The translations under genes and the position numbers were made by a program. Of a stretch of 64,000 nucleotides of DNA, positions 61,493-64,000 are shown one piece after another; position 1 is the first letter of the stretch; the number at the start of each line of letters is the position of its first letter. Where the stretch lies: NCBI RefSeq assembly GCF_022023855.1, contig NZ_CP059449.1, positions 1,660,501 to 1,724,500 on the forward strand, read 5' to 3'. The notes beneath the pieces were generated by a model that worked only from the letters and a program-made list of their open reading frames with translations, was not told where the DNA came from and made no database searches. This DNA comes from Azospirillum brasilense (GTDB lineage Bacteria > Pseudomonadota > Alphaproteobacteria > Azospirillales > Azospirillaceae).

Positions 61493-62617
61493 TCACGCCC
61501 GGAAGGCGTTGGCCGGATCGTAGCGGGAAGGCAGGGCGAACAGGTCGGCGGTGGTCCCGGCGTCGTGAAGGCGGGCCTTGGACGGGCTGTCATAGACCAC
61601 CAGAAGGGCGGGCGGGGCGCCGTCGCGGCGGACGCAGGCGATGCCCTCCGCGTGGTCGTCGCCTTTGCCGTAGGGCAGGTTCAGCAGAGGAACCAGCCGG
61701 TCGCGCGGGATGACGGTCTCGTGGGTGACCGACAGGGCGTCGGTCCAGCGCCAGACGGCGACGGGACCGTCGAGGTCCATGGTCGGCCCGGCCAGGATCA
61801 CCAGATCCTCACCGTCGAAGGTCAGTTCGCGGATGCCCAGCCCGTCCAGATCGACGAAATGCTTGCGGTACTTCTCGCCGTTCGGCCCGAGTGGGCGCAG
61901 CCGCAGGCGTTCCTCGACGTCCGGATGGTCCTCCACCGCCAGTTCCAGGATGCAGGCCCAGCCGCGCAGCACCGGACCGCGCAGCCCCAGCCAGACCCGG
62001 TCGCCATGGGCGGCCAGCCCCTCCACGTCGAAGCCGTTCTCCTTGGCGGGCACGGCGACGAAGCGGGCCAGATGCTCGTCCTCCGCCAGCGCCTTCGTCA
62101 GCGCGTTGCCGCCCTTGCGGAACTTCAGGCAACCGGCCGTCCGCTTCCCGTCGCGGCGGACCGGGGTGAGGCGCCCGTCCGCCTCGGTGACCAGCGGGAT
62201 GCGGCCGAGCAGGAAGCGGTTGGGGTCGCAACGCACCTCGGTCAGCCGCTCCAGCGCCGTCTCGGCGCTGTTCTCCTCGCGCTCCGGCTTCTTGCGGGCC
62301 AGCGCGTGGGAGCCGGTGACCCACAGCCAGCCGTCGGCGATGGCCATGCCCTCGATGTCCGCCTCGTCCTTGCCCGGTTCGGTCTCCGGCAGGGCAAGGA
62401 AGTCCGCCAAGAAAAAGACGGCGTCCTGTCGGTAGACGGTGCCGCCTTCCTCGGCCGCCAAATGGACGACCTGAGCGCCCTCGTCCGACGCCACGAACAG
62501 GTTGCTTCCCGCCCGCTCGGCCACCGACAGGTCCCCGGCGGTCTCGCCACCGTCGCGGAAGACCAAACGGATGGTGGCGATGGGACTGGCGATGGGATGG
62601 GCGGCGTCGCTGGGCAT
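61493..62617 (-). CDS. DUF3616 domain-containing protein
   Basis: 374 residues. AAGGAG seven bases before the ATG. Beta-propeller-like pattern with DIEGMAIADGWLWVTGSHA, DVEGLAAHGDRVWLGLRGP and HAEGIACVRRDG repeats. No signal peptide. Function unknown; propeller folds suggest ligand or protein binding. Confidence 0.87.
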   Translation of the reverse strand: MPSDAAHPIASPIATIRLVFRDGGETAGDLSVAERAGSNLFVASDEGAQVVHLAAEEGGTVYRQDAVFFLADFLALPETEPGKDEADIEGMAIADGWLWVTGSHALARKKPEREENSAETALERLTEVRCDPNRFLLGRIPLVTEADGRLTPVRRDGKRTAGCLKFRKGGNALTKALAEDEHLARFVAVPAKENGFDVEGLAAHGDRVWLGLRGPVLRGWACILELAVEDHPDVEERLRLRPLGPNGEKYRKHFVDLDGLGIRELTFDGEDLVILAGPTMDLDGPVAVWRWTDALSVTHETVIPRDRLVPLLNLPYGKGDDHAEGIACVRRDGAPPALLVVYDSPSKARLHDAGTTADLFALPSRYDPANAFRA

Positions 62618-62657
62618 GGCGGGACTCCTTGGAAAAGGCGGGACCTCCCTTAACGCC

Positions 62658-64000
62658 TCACTTCCAGATCGGGGTCCCGCTGCCCGGAAGACCGTAGGAC
62701 GCCCATTTGCGCGACACCTCTTCGACCACGCCCTGGTCCATGCGGATCTTCTGGCCCCACTCGCGCTTGGTCTCCGGCGGCCACTTGTTGGTGGCGTCCA
62801 GCCCGACCTTGCCGCCCAGGCCCGACTCGGGGCTGGCGAAGTCCAGATAGTCGATGGGGGTGCCCTCGATCACGGTGATGTCGCGGGCCGGGTCCATGCG
62901 GGTGCTCATGGCCCACATCACGTCCTTCCAGTTCCGCGCGTCGATGTCGTCGTCCACGACGATCACCCATTTCGTGTACATGAACTGGCGCAGGAAGGAC
63001 CAGACGCCCATCATCACCCGCTTGGCGTGGCCGGGATAGGCCTTCTTCATGCTGACCACGGCGATCCGGTAGGAGCAGCCCTCCGGCGGCAGCCAAAAAT
63101 CCACGATCTCCGGGAATTGCTGGGTCAGCAGGGGGATGAAGACCTCGTTCAGCGCCTCCCCCAGCACCGACGGCTCGTCGGGTGGGCGGCCGGTGAAGGT
63201 GGACAGGTAGATCGGGTTGCGCCGCATGGTCATCGCCGTGACGGTGAAGACCGGGAAGGGCTCGACCGAGTTGTAATAGCCGGTGTGGTCGCCGTAGGGC
63301 CCCTCGTCGGCGTATTCGTCCAGGCTGACATGGCCTTCCAGGATGATCTCGGCCTGGGCGGGCACCTTCAACGGCACGGTCTTGCAATCCACCAGCTCGA
63401 CCTTCTTGCCGCGCAGCAGGCCGGCGAACTGGTATTCCGACAGCGTGTCCGGCACCGGCGTGACCGCGGCCAGGATGGTGCCGGGATCGGCGCCGAGGAC
63501 CACCGCGCAGGGCAGCGGCTCGCGCTTGCCGCTGGCGGCCCAGCGGTGATGGTGCTGCGCGCCGCCGCGGTGCTTCAGCCAGCGCATGATCGTCTTGTTC
63601 TTCCCCAGCACCTGCATCCGGTAGATGCCGAGGTTGAAGTCGTCCTCGCGCTTGGCCGTGGGCCCCTTGGTGACGACCAGAGGCCAGGTGATCAGCGGCG
63701 CCGGCTCGCCCGGCCAGCAGCTCTGCACCGGCAGGCGACCGAGATCGATCTGGTCGCCGGTCAGCACCACCTCCTGGCAGGGGGCGGAGCCGACGGTCTT
63801 CGGCTTCATCGACAGCACGGTCTTGGCGAGCGGGATCAGCTCCATCGCCTCGCGGAAGCCGCCCGGCGGCTCCGGCTGCTTGAGGAAGGCCAGCGTCTCG
63901 CCGACGCCGCGCAGCTCGTGCGGCTCGCGGTCCATGCCCCAGGCGACGCGCTCCACCGTGCCGAACAGGTTGACCAGCACCGGCATCTCCGAGCGGGTGC
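62658..64000 (-). CDS. UbiD family decarboxylase, N-terminus outside the window
   Basis: About 447 codons visible, running off the right edge. Motifs of prFMN-dependent decarboxylases: [14 protein letters not shown] (substrate loop), [20 protein letters not shown] (catalytic Glu-Arg-Glu region), and [22 protein letters not shown]. Full UbiD is about 490-500 residues, so some 50 are missing. Probably acts in ubiquinone synthesis or aromatic acid decarboxylation. Confidence 0.93.
   Translation of the reverse strand, partial: TRSEMPVLVNLFGTVERVAWGMDREPHELRGVGETLAFLKQPEPPGGFREAMELIPLAKTVLSMKPKTVGSAPCQEVVLTGDQIDLGRLPVQSCWPGEPAPLITWPLVVTKGPTAKREDDFNLGIYRMQVLGKNKTIMRWLKHRGGAQHHHRWAASGKREPLPCAVVLGADPGTILAAVTPVPDTLSEYQFAGLLRGKKVELVDCKTVPLKVPAQAEIILEGHVSLDEYADEGPYGDHTGYYNSVEPFPVFTVTAMTMRRNPIYLSTFTGRPPDEPSVLGEALNEVFIPLLTQQFPEIVDFWLPPEGCSYRIAVVSMKKAYPGHAKRVMMGVWSFLRQFMYTKWVIVVDDDIDARNWKDVMWAMSTRMDPARDITVIEGTPIDYLDFASPESGLGGKVGLDATNKWPPETKREWGQKIRMDQGVVEEVSRKWASYGLPGSGTPIWK

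Overview
The window is GC-rich chromosomal DNA from an alphaproteobacterium, most likely a Rhodospirillales member such as Azospirillum. This rests on family content and base composition, not on a database search. Pointers include an NDUFA12 complex I subunit next to mlaD and a DUF2155 gene, a long-chain polyprenyl diphosphate synthase, many chemoreceptor and kinase genes, GGAAC-type extracytoplasmic sigma promoters, and a PlcP-type metallophosphoesterase. Housekeeping genes (glyQS, leuA, accBC, aroQ, two tRNA-Pro) indicate a main replicon. No phage, insertion sequence, CRISPR array or integrase was seen.

Layout. 1-8.7 kb: end of a hydantoinase B gene, FAD-linked dehydrogenase, 3-hydroxyisobutyrate dehydrogenase-like enzyme, two small proteins, a hybrid histidine kinase, an AhpD-like protein, two tandem tRNA-Pro(CGG) units and a polyprenyl synthase. 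8.7-18.8 kb: a methyltransferase, an S49 peptidase, orphan HicB, glyQS, leuA with a candidate leucine leader peptide, LrgAB and an alpha/beta hydrolase. 18.8-26.1 kb: a stress-type operon (small hydrophilic protein, DUF3775, SRPBCC, zinc alcohol dehydrogenase), then treZ and a glycogen-debranching-type enzyme. 26.1-36 kb: a PAS kinase lacking its phospho-acceptor histidine, small unknowns, a polysaccharide deacetylase, DUF2934 plus a ribosome hibernation factor fused to a cold-shock domain, an L,D-transpeptidase divergent from a Tat-exported DUF882 peptidase, a baeRF-like protein and an HTH regulator. 36-48.4 kb: a chemoreceptor, a dynamin-like GTPase, a doubly frameshifted solute-binding protein, aroQ-accB-accC, a long inverted repeat, RNase T2, aat, DUF2155, mlaD and NDUFA12. 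48.4-57 kb: LysE exporter, lpxL-lpxK-waaA lipid A genes, a globin-coupled chemoreceptor, and a plcP-agt pair divergent from a diacylglycerol-kinase-family gene. 57-64 kb: a large unknown protein, a CigR-like protein, pmbA, DoxX, DUF3616 and a truncated ubiD.

Two themes link genes. First, four promoters of the form GGAAC-N16/17-GGTT sit before small or stress-type genes (3.6, 18.9, 30.3 and 33.7 kb). This suggests a general-stress (EcfG-type) regulon that includes the hibernation factor and the 19-22 kb operon. Second, plcP, agt and the lipid kinase form a compact phospholipid-to-glycolipid remodelling cluster: one predicted producer of diacylglycerol and two predicted consumers.
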